DNA from: CAYGGE01 sp966250865
GTDB taxonomy: Bacteria; Patescibacteriota; UBA1384; CAYGGE01
Length of the DNA: 26,506 bases
Assembly (NCBI GenBank): GCA_966250865.1
Contig: CBINIT010000013.1
Location: 1-26,506, forward strand
Reading direction: 5' to 3'
A model generated the notes under the pieces. That model was given only the letters and a program-made list of their open reading frames with translations, did not search any database and was not told the DNA's origin. The position numbers were made by a program, and so were the translations under genes. This document shows, piece after piece, positions 1-6,511 of the stretch (position 1 is its first letter; every line of letters begins with the position of its first letter).

Positions 1-174
1 AATCATGTGGAGGGGCGCATCCATGTGAGTGCCAATGTGCATGGCAGTTTCGATACGATGATCGGTAAAACCGTCTTTTGCGACAGTCGCAATTTGCTCA
101 AGCGTAGGGCTTGGGTCGCCAGGGTAGACGGGCGTTGGGGTGATAAATGGCTGAGTGAGGTCAATGTATGACAT
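1..174 (-). CDS. Cyclase family protein (kynurenine formamidase-like), N-terminal part, runs off the window
   Basis: Only the first 58 codons are inside the window; the gene continues past the left edge. The visible protein begins MSYIDLTQPF and reaches the motif HIGTHMDAP at residues 46-54. This is the HxGTHxDxP metal-binding signature of the cyclase/kynurenine formamidase superfamily, whose members are metal-dependent amidohydrolases acting on small substrates. The start is supported by AGGAG at 185-181, about 7 nt upstream of the ATG. It lies 33 nt downstream of the DUF2200 gene on the same strand and is probably co-transcribed with it. The substrate cannot be told from this fragment. Confidence 0.85.
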   Translation of the reverse strand, partial: MSYIDLTQPFITPTPVYPGDPSPTLEQIATVAKDGFTDHRIETAMHIGTHMDAPLHMI

Positions 175-207
175 AGATTGCTCCTAGTTTGTTGGTGCCG
201 ATAACGG

Positions 208-573
208 CTAGGCACGTAAGATCTTTTCCATTGGCTTGCCTTGGGCGATCTCATCGACAAGCTTATCCAGATAGCGAATAGCCTGCATAGTTGGCTCTTT
301 GATATCTTCGACCCTGACGCCACAAATCACACCCTTGATGAGGAATCGCGCCGGATTCAGGTGAGGAGCTTGGGCAAAGAAGGTTTCGAAGTCAGTTTCT
401 TTCTCCCAGTGCATCGCTAGCTCTTCTTTACTATAACCAGTTAACCAGCGGATAGCTTCGTCCACCTCATCCTTAGTCCTATCTTTTCGTTCGACTTTGG
501 CAATATACAAGCGGTAGACACTGACGACGCTCATAGTGTAGATGCGATGTTTCTTGGTGCTATTTTGCTGCAT
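208..573 (-). CDS. DUF2200 family protein
   Basis: A 121-residue protein with the conserved DUF2200 block: HRIYTMSV near the start, then EVDEAIRWLTGY, a TDFETFFAQAP stretch, LIKGVICGVRVE and a C-terminal MEKILR. Family members are small soluble proteins of unknown biochemical function, and no catalytic motif is apparent here. An in-frame ATG at 597 would add eight residues. I prefer the ATG at 573 because GAGCAGGA lies just upstream and because the promoter at 613-641 would leave only about 9 nt of leader for the upstream ATG. The cyclase-family gene follows 33 nt downstream. Confidence 0.85.
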   Translation of the reverse strand: MQQNSTKKHRIYTMSVVSVYRLYIAKVERKDRTKDEVDEAIRWLTGYSKEELAMHWEKETDFETFFAQAPHLNPARFLIKGVICGVRVEDIKEPTMQAIRYLDKLVDEIAQGKPMEKILRA

Positions 574-612
574 CGATCCTGCTCGTTTCACATTCAACTA
601 ATAAGTAGTAAC

Positions 613-641
613 ACTATACTGGTTCAGACTATAAGATACAA
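613..641 (-). promoter_or_regulatory. Sigma70-type promoter for the DUF2200-cyclase unit
   Basis: On the minus strand, TTGTAT (641-636), a 17-nt spacer and TATAGT (618-613). The predicted transcript start is near 606, giving a leader of about 33 nt to the ATG at 573. It sits just downstream of the tRNA terminator, so the unit is probably independent of the tRNA. Confidence 0.6.
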
Positions 642-649
642 CTGGGAAC

Positions 650-710
650 AAAAAAGACGATTCCCAACCCGCAGATTCTCAAAAAGAGAATATACGAGTT
701 GAAAATCGTC
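650..710 (-). terminator. Intrinsic terminator after tRNA-Ser
   Basis: A long imperfect hairpin spans 710-656 on the minus strand. The outer arms GACGATT/AATCGTC enclose AAC/GTT and CG/CG pairs and an inner ATTCTC/GAGAAT stem with a five-base loop. The arms are separated by symmetric internal loops. A TTTTTT run follows at 655-650. It starts 6 nt after the encoded CCA of the tRNA. Confidence 0.7.
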
Positions 711-715
711 CCTAT

Positions 716-805
716 TGGCGGAGAGTCAGGGATTCGAACCCTGGAGGGGCTTGCGCCCCAACCTGCTTTCCAAGCAAGCGCCATAGGCCGCTAGGCGAAC
801 TCTCC
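716..805 (-). tRNA. tRNA-Ser (anticodon GGA), CCA encoded
   Basis: A 90-nt class II tRNA. The acceptor stem GGAGAGT (805-799) pairs perfectly with ACTCTCC (726-720). The T arm carries GGGTTCGAATCCC. The anticodon loop TTGGAAA gives anticodon GGA, reading UCC/UCU serine codons. The long variable arm, with a GGGGC/GCCCC stem, is the serine-type extra arm. G73 is followed by an encoded CCA at 718-716. An extended -10 promoter lies just upstream and an intrinsic terminator just downstream, so it looks like a single-gene transcription unit. Confidence 0.97.
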
Positions 806-814
806 ACAGAAGGG

Positions 815-823
815 ATTGTATCA
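815..823 (-). promoter_or_regulatory. Extended -10 promoter for tRNA-Ser
   Basis: TGATACAAT on the minus strand: a TGn extension followed by TACAAT at 820-815. This places the transcript start near 808, a few bases before the tRNA 5' end at 805. No convincing -35 hexamer is present, which is usual for extended -10 promoters. Confidence 0.5.
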
Positions 824-851
824 GGTTTGGCGGGAAATATCTAGATTATGG

Positions 852-891
852 CAAAACAAAAGGCGCCCTGCAGCATCGTGCAGCGCGCCTT
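852..891 (-). terminator. Intrinsic terminator closing the membrane-protein/hairpin-array transcript
   Basis: A 13-bp stem with one mismatch (891-879 with 872-860) and a six-base loop, rich in GC. On the minus strand it is followed by TTTTGTTTTG. This polarity shows that the structured region to its right is transcribed on the minus strand. Confidence 0.75.
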
Positions 892-1210
892 CGTCTCACC
901 GGGATCAATCGATACCCAGTGCCTCTTTCACTTACTGGTGACGCTTTTCGTCGTCACCGGTCCAAAGGACCATCGGTTTCCTCCTCCCTTTGCCCGCCTC
1001 GTGCGGGCGTCCGGCGTTGGTTGCGTTGCGGCTTTGGCCGCTTGGTTAGGCGGCGCGACGCCGCCGGCGCGAGCGTCTCGTTGGACGCTCGCTATGGTGT
1101 TGCCGCCCAGAGCTCGACTGCTTCGGCTCGGGCGGCAGAAGGCGTGAGAGGAGGATGACCTCCTCGGTCCTATGTGGACCCGCGACAAACGCGTGGTCGC
1201 AGCCGTGACC
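892..1210 (-). other. Hairpin-dense structured region (probable structured 3' RNA)
   Basis: Consecutive inverted repeats tile this stretch. They are 934-943/952-961 (10 bp, one non-Watson-Crick pair), 959-963/967-971, 992-997/1003-1008, 1028-1032/1037-1041, 1049-1055/1059-1065, 1069-1077/1084-1092 (9 bp perfect), 1101-1108/1130-1137 with inner 1110-1113/1126-1129, 1148-1154/1159-1165, 1166-1170/1176-1180, 1181-1184/1190-1193 and 1195-1198/1207-1210. A long-range alternative pairs 979-986 with 1148-1155. The terminator at 891-852 closes the region on the minus strand. The right half overlaps the Arg-rich tail of the membrane-protein frame; 892-1045 is outside it. I do not recognise the family. 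It lacks the conserved RNase P RNA and tmRNA sequence blocks. Confidence 0.6.
932..973 (-). CDS. Possible 13-codon ORF inside the hairpin array
   Basis: ATG at 973 to TAA at 934-932 encodes MVLWTGDDEKRHQ. AGGAGG at 985-980 sits exactly 6 nt upstream, as strong a ribosome-binding site as any in the window. After the TAA, the same frame stays open for eight more codons (VKEALGID) to a TGA at 907-905. The AGGAGG can also pair with CCTCCTC elements in the array, so its accessibility may depend on folding. There is no homology evidence, and it could be a chance by-product of a purine-rich stem. Confidence 0.25.
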   Translation of the reverse strand: MVLWTGDDEKRHQ

Positions 1211-1447
1211 GAGAACGACTACCGGCATTTCAGCGCTATCCACCCAATTCGCGATGAGGCGAAGGCCGCCCCAGACGATAGCGCCGAGGAAGAAGTAGAT
1301 TGCCCAACTCACGGTCCCGACAATCTGTGCTTCCGTAATGATATTCGGGGCGAGGTACGCGATGATACCGACGACCCAGTAGATCAAAACGGCCAGTCCA
1401 GCAGCGGCCATGGCGAGATTGTCGCCGATATTTTTCCAGTTCCGCAT
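1046..1447 (-). CDS. Small two-helix membrane protein with Arg-rich tail, unknown
   Basis: A 133-residue frame starting MRNWKNIGDNLAM. The ATG at 1447 is chosen over an in-frame ATG at 1597 because a strong GGAGGG lies 7-12 nt upstream and because the promoter -35 covers the upstream ATG. Two hydrophobic segments, at about residues 10-33 and 40-67, predict a hairpin in the membrane with a cytosolic or exported tail. From about residue 72 the protein becomes low-complexity and then Arg-rich (RRSRRRRRAA at the end). This is exactly where the DNA becomes the hairpin array, so the tail may be read-through of a structured element rather than selected protein. Not recognised as a known family. Confidence 0.6.
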   Translation of the reverse strand: MRNWKNIGDNLAMAAAGLAVLIYWVVGIIAYLAPNIITEAQIVGTVSWAIYFFLGAIVWGGLRLIANWVDSAEMPVVVLGHGCDHAFVAGPHRTEEVILLSRLLPPEPKQSSSGRQHHSERPTRRSRRRRRAA

Positions 1448-1562
1448 CAATTCCCTCCGGTGAGAGTGGGCCGGGAGGCCCGAGTTGTTCGATCGTATGA
1501 AGTTGGATGAATGCCTCTGATTAAAATCAAAGGATTTCATCCAACGGCTTTTAACGTACAGA
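1448..1562 (-). promoter_or_regulatory. Structured 5' leader of the membrane-protein gene
   Basis: Between the predicted transcript start (about 1562) and the ATG at 1447 lie two hairpins. One spans 1545-1502: a 10-bp perfect outer stem, a 2x2 internal loop and an 8-bp inner stem. The one imperfect inner pair is a G-U wobble only when read on the minus strand. The other is GGGCC/GGCCC at 1481-1468 with loop TCCC. CCTCC within the second hairpin is complementary to the GGAGG of the ribosome-binding site, so translational control by folding is possible but unproven. Confidence 0.45.
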
Positions 1563-1568
1563 CAGTGG

Positions 1569-1597
1569 ACTATACCATAAATAAGCCCTTCTGTCAA
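1569..1597 (-). promoter_or_regulatory. Near-consensus promoter for the membrane-protein/hairpin-array transcript
   Basis: On the minus strand, a perfect TTGACA (1597-1592), a 17-nt spacer and TATAGT (1574-1569). A second GGTATAGTC copy lies upstream (-10-like TATAGT at 1628-1623) with a poor -35 (TTCACG at 17 nt). This could be a weaker tandem promoter near the end of the preceding gene. Confidence 0.75.
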
Positions 1598-1634
1598 GGT
1601 ATCGACAGTGTTGATACATCTGACTATACCGTAA

Positions 1635-3629
1635 CTAGTGCGTTTCGTGAAGTTCGTTTAAGGCATGATCAAGGAGGAGTCGCTGTTCAGCTGAAGCAAT
1701 GAGATGGCGCATACTTGTGATATCACTCGAAGGAACGGTTACGGCTGTTGCTCCCATGCGAACCAACTGAGTGACCATCTCAGGGTCGTTTTCAATTGAC
1801 TCGCCGATTACATTCGTAGCGACGCCATGATGATGGCAGAGCTCGAGACAGTGCTTAAGGCTGATGAGCACCGCATCGTCCTTTGCGCTGTAGCTCTGGC
1901 CAAGCTCATGATTACGATCCGCACCAAGGGTAAGCTCAGCCAGGGTGTCCAGATCGATGGTTACATAGTGGATGCCGCCTTCATGAATAAACTGTTCTAG
2001 CATGATTACGTTGGCGGGCGTTTGGCAGAGTAGGCCGATACTCAAATCTGAGCTCTGAGCGAGATCGTGTTGAGCAAGGAAGCTGAATAATCGGTGGAAT
2101 TCAGCGATCGTACGAACAAAAGGCAGGGAAAGATAGATATTGGTCACCCCAGCCTCTTGTGCTTGGCGAATCGCCTCTAGCTCAATCTGTAGCCTCTCGG
2201 GTTCAAGAAGGTGGCGACTTGCTCCTCGGTAGCCGAGTAGCCGATGGCTGGCGCTAGCTTCGTCTGCTATGTGGTCCGTTAAGGAAAGGTAGACTGGCTT
2301 CGGATCCACTATCTTAGCAAATTGTTGAATGGCCATACTCAAGGCGCTTACCTCGAAAGTACCGTGTGCCATATCGTTGCCGATCATCGGGTGGCTCAAC
2401 AGACTGTCGAGAGAAAGATGGCCAATGCCGTCACTATCAGCAGCTGCAAGGTCATGGGCAGTGTCGCTCTTGTGGACTGAAGTATAGACCTTTGTGCCTG
2501 TGATGAGCGATGGCTTAACTGTGAAAGAAGGTGTATGCTCAGTAGCCTTGCCGATAGACACCACACCATGATCGCCATCAACCGTTACCAGAATGCCATT
2601 ACGTAGTTTGTGGGTGGCGCCACGTACACCGTAGAGGTAAGGAATACCATGCTCTCTCGCAGCAGTGGCGAGCTTACTATCGATTCGTCCCGTCTCGGTA
2701 ATGATACCTCGAATTTTGGTGAGTAAAGGAATAATTGCGTGATCGGCGAGCTCGGTAACGAGAATCGCTCCTGAATCAACATGATCGGTCAAGCGGCGGG
2801 TTACAATTCGAGCCGGGCCAGTTGCTCTGCCTCGGGTTGCTATAATGCCCTGCAGTTTGCCTGCTGCGCTTTCTAGTGCCTCTTCTGTTTGCTGTTCTTC
2901 TTTTGGTGTAATGTAATGCAGCCAAATCTTACCGCGGATATCGGTTGACCAATAGAGTGTCACGTCATCGCCACACACTGAAAAAGCTTCTCGACTCATA
3001 TCGGCCAAGGTAGCCAAGGTGCTTTCACTCGCCTTTGCCGAAGATTGGTGTCTCGGACTGATATTTTTATGGGACAGTGAAGTTGCTTGACGAACAAGTT
3101 GCCAGGTTTGTTTGTTGATGTCACGAGAAAGAACAGTTCCTGTCTCACGGTCGAGACGGTAGTGGTCGCCCGTAAGGCGCCCCTCAAGGAGTGGTGTGAC
3201 TTCGCCGACAATGACCTCAATTGCTAGCGTATCTTGGCTTATAACTTGTATTGTGCCGCTTGTTTCAACGGTAAGCGCTGGCTGAACGAGGAGCCATGAA
3301 TGATGGCCGCTGTGGTTGGTAAGATTTGTAATGAGATGCTGAAGCTCATTGATGTCCTTAGCGAAATGGCGACTGAGCTTGTGCGTACAGGCTGTTTGCT
3401 CATCACACACGACGGTAATGCTACAGGTAAGGTCTGATTGATTGAGCCGTGTCTTAAGCTCATGGTAGGCGTTTTCGATTTCCTTGGCGTCGGGCAAGGT
3501 AACAATAAATCCGGGGAGAACCGGGAGACCGAGGCTGGCCAGTGTGGCAAGGTGAGCAACAGAAGAAGCTCCCGATGAAGTATCGGTTTGTTCAAGCTCT
3601 TCAAGCCATCTCACTGCCGGATTGCTCAT
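1635..3629 (-). CDS. PEP synthase/PEP-utilising-enzyme-like protein, probably catalytically inactive
   Basis: A 664-residue relative of phosphoenolpyruvate synthase (family length about 750-800). It has a shortened N-terminal nucleotide-binding remnant (LASLGLPVLPGFIVT near residue 33), a swivelling phosphohistidine domain (AREHGIP near 324) and a C-terminal TIM-barrel PEP/pyruvate domain (LGYRGASRHL, LPFVRTIAEF, ELTLGADR). The normal TSH/TCH phosphohistidine is replaced: the frame reads RIDSKLAT with Lys319 at that position. The C-terminal GICGQ-type catalytic Cys is Ile608 in NVIGES. The usual CEIPSN reads CQTPAN. Transfer of phosphate between ATP and pyruvate therefore looks impossible, and a regulatory or scaffold role is inferred. 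GGGAGGGG precedes the start. ftsK ends 18 nt upstream on the same strand, so they are likely co-transcribed. Confidence 0.8.
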   Translation of the reverse strand: MSNPAVRWLEELEQTDTSSGASSVAHLATLASLGLPVLPGFIVTLPDAKEIENAYHELKTRLNQSDLTCSITVVCDEQTACTHKLSRHFAKDINELQHLITNLTNHSGHHSWLLVQPALTVETSGTIQVISQDTLAIEVIVGEVTPLLEGRLTGDHYRLDRETGTVLSRDINKQTWQLVRQATSLSHKNISPRHQSSAKASESTLATLADMSREAFSVCGDDVTLYWSTDIRGKIWLHYITPKEEQQTEEALESAAGKLQGIIATRGRATGPARIVTRRLTDHVDSGAILVTELADHAIIPLLTKIRGIITETGRIDSKLATAAREHGIPYLYGVRGATHKLRNGILVTVDGDHGVVSIGKATEHTPSFTVKPSLITGTKVYTSVHKSDTAHDLAAADSDGIGHLSLDSLLSHPMIGNDMAHGTFEVSALSMAIQQFAKIVDPKPVYLSLTDHIADEASASHRLLGYRGASRHLLEPERLQIELEAIRQAQEAGVTNIYLSLPFVRTIAEFHRLFSFLAQHDLAQSSDLSIGLLCQTPANVIMLEQFIHEGGIHYVTIDLDTLAELTLGADRNHELGQSYSAKDDAVLISLKHCLELCHHHGVATNVIGESIENDPEMVTQLVRMGATAVTVPSSDITSMRHLIASAEQRLLLDHALNELHETH

Positions 3630-3647
3630 ACCCCTCCCTTATCGACC

Positions 3648-5753
3648 TCAATAGTTCTGGTTGTCTGGCGGAAAATCGTTTTGACTGTGGCTATAATCAG
3701 CGTTGCTCATCAGGACTTCGCGTGGTTTAGCGCCATCGGCCGAGCCGATAACGCCCTGATCCTCAAGAAGGTCGAGGAGCCTGGCAGCTCTAGCGTAACC
3801 AACCCGAAGACGTCGCTGGAGCAATGAAGCAGAAGCCTTGCCAGCCTGCATAACCAGCTCTTTCGCCTCTTCATACATATCGTCATCCACTGCGCCACCA
3901 CCCTCACCAGCACCTCGATTGGCACTTGGTGCACGGTAGGTGAGAACTTCTTCATTGTAGTCGGCTGGACCGGCATCGCGTAGGAAGTTGGCCACAGCCT
4001 CAACTTCTTTACTTTTAACATATACGCCCTGGACACGTCGGGGCTGGGGACTGTCGGAGCCAAGGTAGAGCATGTCTCCATTGCCGAGCAGTCGTTCTGC
4101 GCCACCTTGGTCGAGAATCGTTCGAGAGTCAATTTGGCTGGCAACGGCAAAACCAATACGGGTCGTAATGTTCGCTTTGATCAACCCAGTGATGACATCA
4201 ACGCTCGGTCGTTGCGTTGCCACAATGAGGTGGATGCCCACGGCACGGGCCATCTGGGCCAAGCGAACGATGGCACCTTCAACGTCATTAGCGGCTTGGG
4301 CCATCAGGTCAGCCAACTCATCGATCACGATGACAATGTAGGGCATATGCTGGTCTGGGTTGGCGGTATTGTACTCGCTGATGTTGCGCTTACCTTGCTG
4401 TGAGAGAACATCGTAGCGACGTTCCATCTCTGCGACCGCCCACTTCAGGGCACTAATCGTCTTATCGACTTCCGTGATAACGGGACAGATCAAATGAGGA
4501 ATGTTGTTGTAGGGAGAAAATTCGACGCGTTTCGGGTCAACAAGAAGAAGACGAAGATCGGCTGGCGCGTTTTGGTAGAGGAGGCTTAAGAGCACTGAAT
4601 TAATTCCTACTGATTTTCCTGAGCCGGTAGCACCAGCAACAAGCATGTGTGGTGCTTTGGCAAGGTCGACAACAACTGGCTCACCGGCCACGTCGCGGCC
4701 GAGAGCCAGAGCGAGGTTCGATTTTTCTTTCTTATACTGTTCGGATTCGAGAATTTCCTTAAGTGAAACAATAGCTTTTTCTTTGTTTGGAATTTCCACG
4801 CCAACCGCGGCCTTTCCAGGAATCGGCGCTTCAATGCGGATAGGGTGGGCGGCAAGAGCAAGAGCTAGATCGTTAGAACGGGCGGTAATTTGGTTCAGCT
4901 TTACGCCCTCGGCGGGTTTGAGAGTGTATTGCGTGACGGTTGGGCCGACATTGACTTCACCCATGGTAACAGCAATGCCAAAGTCTTTTAATGTCTTTTC
5001 GATCGACTTTACATTTTTCTTAATGTCGCCACCGTCAGCACGGGTGGTACTAATCTCGAGCAGGTCAAGTGAAGGCATGATCCAACTACGGTCGCGAGTT
5101 TTAGCCGCAGTGACTGGAACGACTTTTGGCGGAGCCACAACTGGGGCCTTGGCTTCTTTCTTTTCTCCAAAACCAATGCGAAACCCTTTTTTCGCTGCTT
5201 CAAAGATAGGAACGCTTTGACTCGATTGGTTAATCTTGATGTCGTCGAGCTCGTCTTTCTCTTCTTCCTTTGGTGTATCCTTGCCAAGGAGTTTCAGAAT
5301 CGAAGTGTTAGCCGCAACGAGCAATGCAGCGGCTGATAAGGCGAAGACAATGAGAAAGCTGGCAATGGGTCCGACCGCTTCACGTAGCGGAGCACCAACA
5401 AGACTTCCGAGAAAGCCGCCGAAGGGGTGGATGATTGCCGGAACAAAGATGAAAGAAAGGATGAGACCAATGATTTGTACGGGGCTAAATGAGAGACGTT
5501 TAAGGAGGAGTCCCCCACCAAGAAAGATAAAGACAAGGGCAATGATAAAGCCCAAAATACCAAACAGGTAGCGCAGAATTTGGAGTAAGGCCGTGCCGAA
5601 GTTGCCAGCTAAATTGAACAGCGAAAGGAGAAAAAGAATACCGAGAACTAAGAGAAAGATCGAAATAATCTCTCGTACAGTATCGGGATTAACCGACCAA
5701 TCAAGTGATGAATGTTCAGTAGCGTCTTTCTTCTTTTTCCGACGTTTAGGCAT
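3648..5753 (-). CDS. ftsK: DNA translocase FtsK/SpoIIIE
   Basis: A 701-residue septal DNA pump that segregates chromosome termini at division. A basic N-terminus (KRRKKKK) is followed by about four membrane helices in residues 25-170, a short linker, the alpha/beta motor and a C-terminal winged-helix gamma domain (SASLLQRRLRVGYARAARLL and onward). Walker A is GATGSGKS at residues 374-381 and Walker B is IVIVIDELADL. A downstream ATQRPSVDVITG motif is typical of the family. The start at 5753 is chosen because AGGAG lies 5 nt upstream; an in-frame ATG at 5780 has no such site. The linker is short compared with E. coli FtsK, resembling SpoIIIE-type proteins. The PEP-synthase-like gene follows in the same unit. 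Confidence 0.97.
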   Translation of the reverse strand: MPKRRKKKKDATEHSSLDWSVNPDTVREIISIFLLVLGILFLLSLFNLAGNFGTALLQILRYLFGILGFIIALVFIFLGGGLLLKRLSFSPVQIIGLILSFIFVPAIIHPFGGFLGSLVGAPLREAVGPIASFLIVFALSAAALLVAANTSILKLLGKDTPKEEEKDELDDIKINQSSQSVPIFEAAKKGFRIGFGEKKEAKAPVVAPPKVVPVTAAKTRDRSWIMPSLDLLEISTTRADGGDIKKNVKSIEKTLKDFGIAVTMGEVNVGPTVTQYTLKPAEGVKLNQITARSNDLALALAAHPIRIEAPIPGKAAVGVEIPNKEKAIVSLKEILESEQYKKEKSNLALALGRDVAGEPVVVDLAKAPHMLVAGATGSGKSVGINSVLLSLLYQNAPADLRLLLVDPKRVEFSPYNNIPHLICPVITEVDKTISALKWAVAEMERRYDVLSQQGKRNISEYNTANPDQHMPYIVIVIDELADLMAQAANDVEGAIVRLAQMARAVGIHLIVATQRPSVDVITGLIKANITTRIGFAVASQIDSRTILDQGGAERLLGNGDMLYLGSDSPQPRRVQGVYVKSKEVEAVANFLRDAGPADYNEEVLTYRAPSANRGAGEGGGAVDDDMYEEAKELVMQAGKASASLLQRRLRVGYARAARLLDLLEDQGVIGSADGAKPREVLMSNADYSHSQNDFPPDNQNY

Positions 5754-5850
5754 GCCGCTCCTTTTCGGTTCATTACGCAAAACAAGACAAACAGACGTTC
5801 TCTTTTACATTACATCAATCAACACCTCGAGACAAGGAGGAGTAAAGTGT

Positions 5851-6378
5851 TTATTGTTCGACTGGGATAAGGGCAACGGGTAAGAGTTCTTTTTCGATAT
5901 CGTAGGTCACTTTGACGGTGTTGGTGACGTAGTAAAGGCTCAGTTCGTTGGGTTTTTCGGGATTGAGGGCAGAAAAGTAACGGTCCATTTTGTAGCCAGG
6001 AGCGTATATTTTAGGTTTTTTATAGATCAGGTCGGCACTAATCACCACCTCACCTTGCTCATTGGTCGTTACACGAACTGGGGAGTCGGCTTCACAATGA
6101 AGTTTAGTCGTTTCACATTCGCTGCTAGGAACAAAGGTTACTTCTTGGCTCTTAATTGGCGCATCGGTTTTTTGGTCGTAAAGGCGGAGTCGTACTGCTA
6201 GGTTGGTCGGCGTAGGGCTTGGGGCGACTGTTACTGAGGATGTGGCGATGACTGTGATGTTTTGTGCCTGAATCTTAGCCTTCGCTGCGAAGGTTCCGCA
6301 GACAAAAAGAAAAAGGGCAAGACTAAACATGCCTAGTCGCCACTGTGCCTCGTCGCGAGCCTTTCCCGGATAACGCAT
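5851..6378 (-). CDS. Secreted protein of unknown function
   Basis: A 175-residue protein with a late signal peptide: charged residues, then the hydrophobic run MFSLALFLFVCGTF at about residues 17-30 and likely cleavage after AKAKIQA. The cysteine in the hydrophobic core lacks a proper lipobox, so it is not an obvious lipoprotein. A Ser/Thr/Pro linker (SSVTVAPSPTPT) leads to a beta-rich region resembling an Ig/carboxypeptidase-regulatory-type fold (RLRLYDQKTDAPI, then TNEQGEVVISADL). That fold assignment is inference. GGAGGGG supports the start. An extended -10 promoter lies just upstream, and ftsK starts 97 nt downstream. Confidence 0.75.
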   Translation of the reverse strand: MRYPGKARDEAQWRLGMFSLALFLFVCGTFAAKAKIQAQNITVIATSSVTVAPSPTPTNLAVRLRLYDQKTDAPIKSQEVTFVPSSECETTKLHCEADSPVRVTTNEQGEVVISADLIYKKPKIYAPGYKMDRYFSALNPEKPNELSLYYVTNTVKVTYDIEKELLPVALIPVEQ

Positions 6379-6399
6379 TTCTACCCCTCCACTCTCTTA

Positions 6400-6408
6400 A
6401 GTATAGCA
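6400..6408 (-). promoter_or_regulatory. Extended -10 promoter for the secreted-protein gene
   Basis: TGCTATACT on the minus strand (TGn plus TATACT at 6405-6400). No good -35 is seen. The predicted leader is about 15 nt, leaving room for the GGAGGGG ribosome-binding site. Confidence 0.5.
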
Positions 6409-6511
6409 TTAGGAGGGCGAATCGTCTTCCTACGGTTACTTGTGTAATGTATAAGATTATTGGTTCAATCAGCTTCGTATGCTATCGTTACTGTGTAAGA
6501 GAAAGGATGTC

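Noticed and set aside
860..1210. RNase P RNA or tmRNA as the identity of the hairpin array
   Set aside because: The conserved RNase P blocks (GAGGAAAGTCC-type) and the tmRNA tRNA-like ends were looked for on both strands and are absent.
848..1510. Plus-strand ORFs of 79-112 codons through the hairpin array and the membrane-protein gene
   Set aside because: No ribosome-binding sites, no recognisable protein pattern; they are open because of GC-rich palindromes. The promoter and terminator polarity indicate minus-strand transcription.
4645..5220. 191-codon plus-strand ORF opposite ftsK
   Set aside because: Shadow of the FtsK reading frame: no ribosome-binding site, and FtsK is strongly supported by domains.
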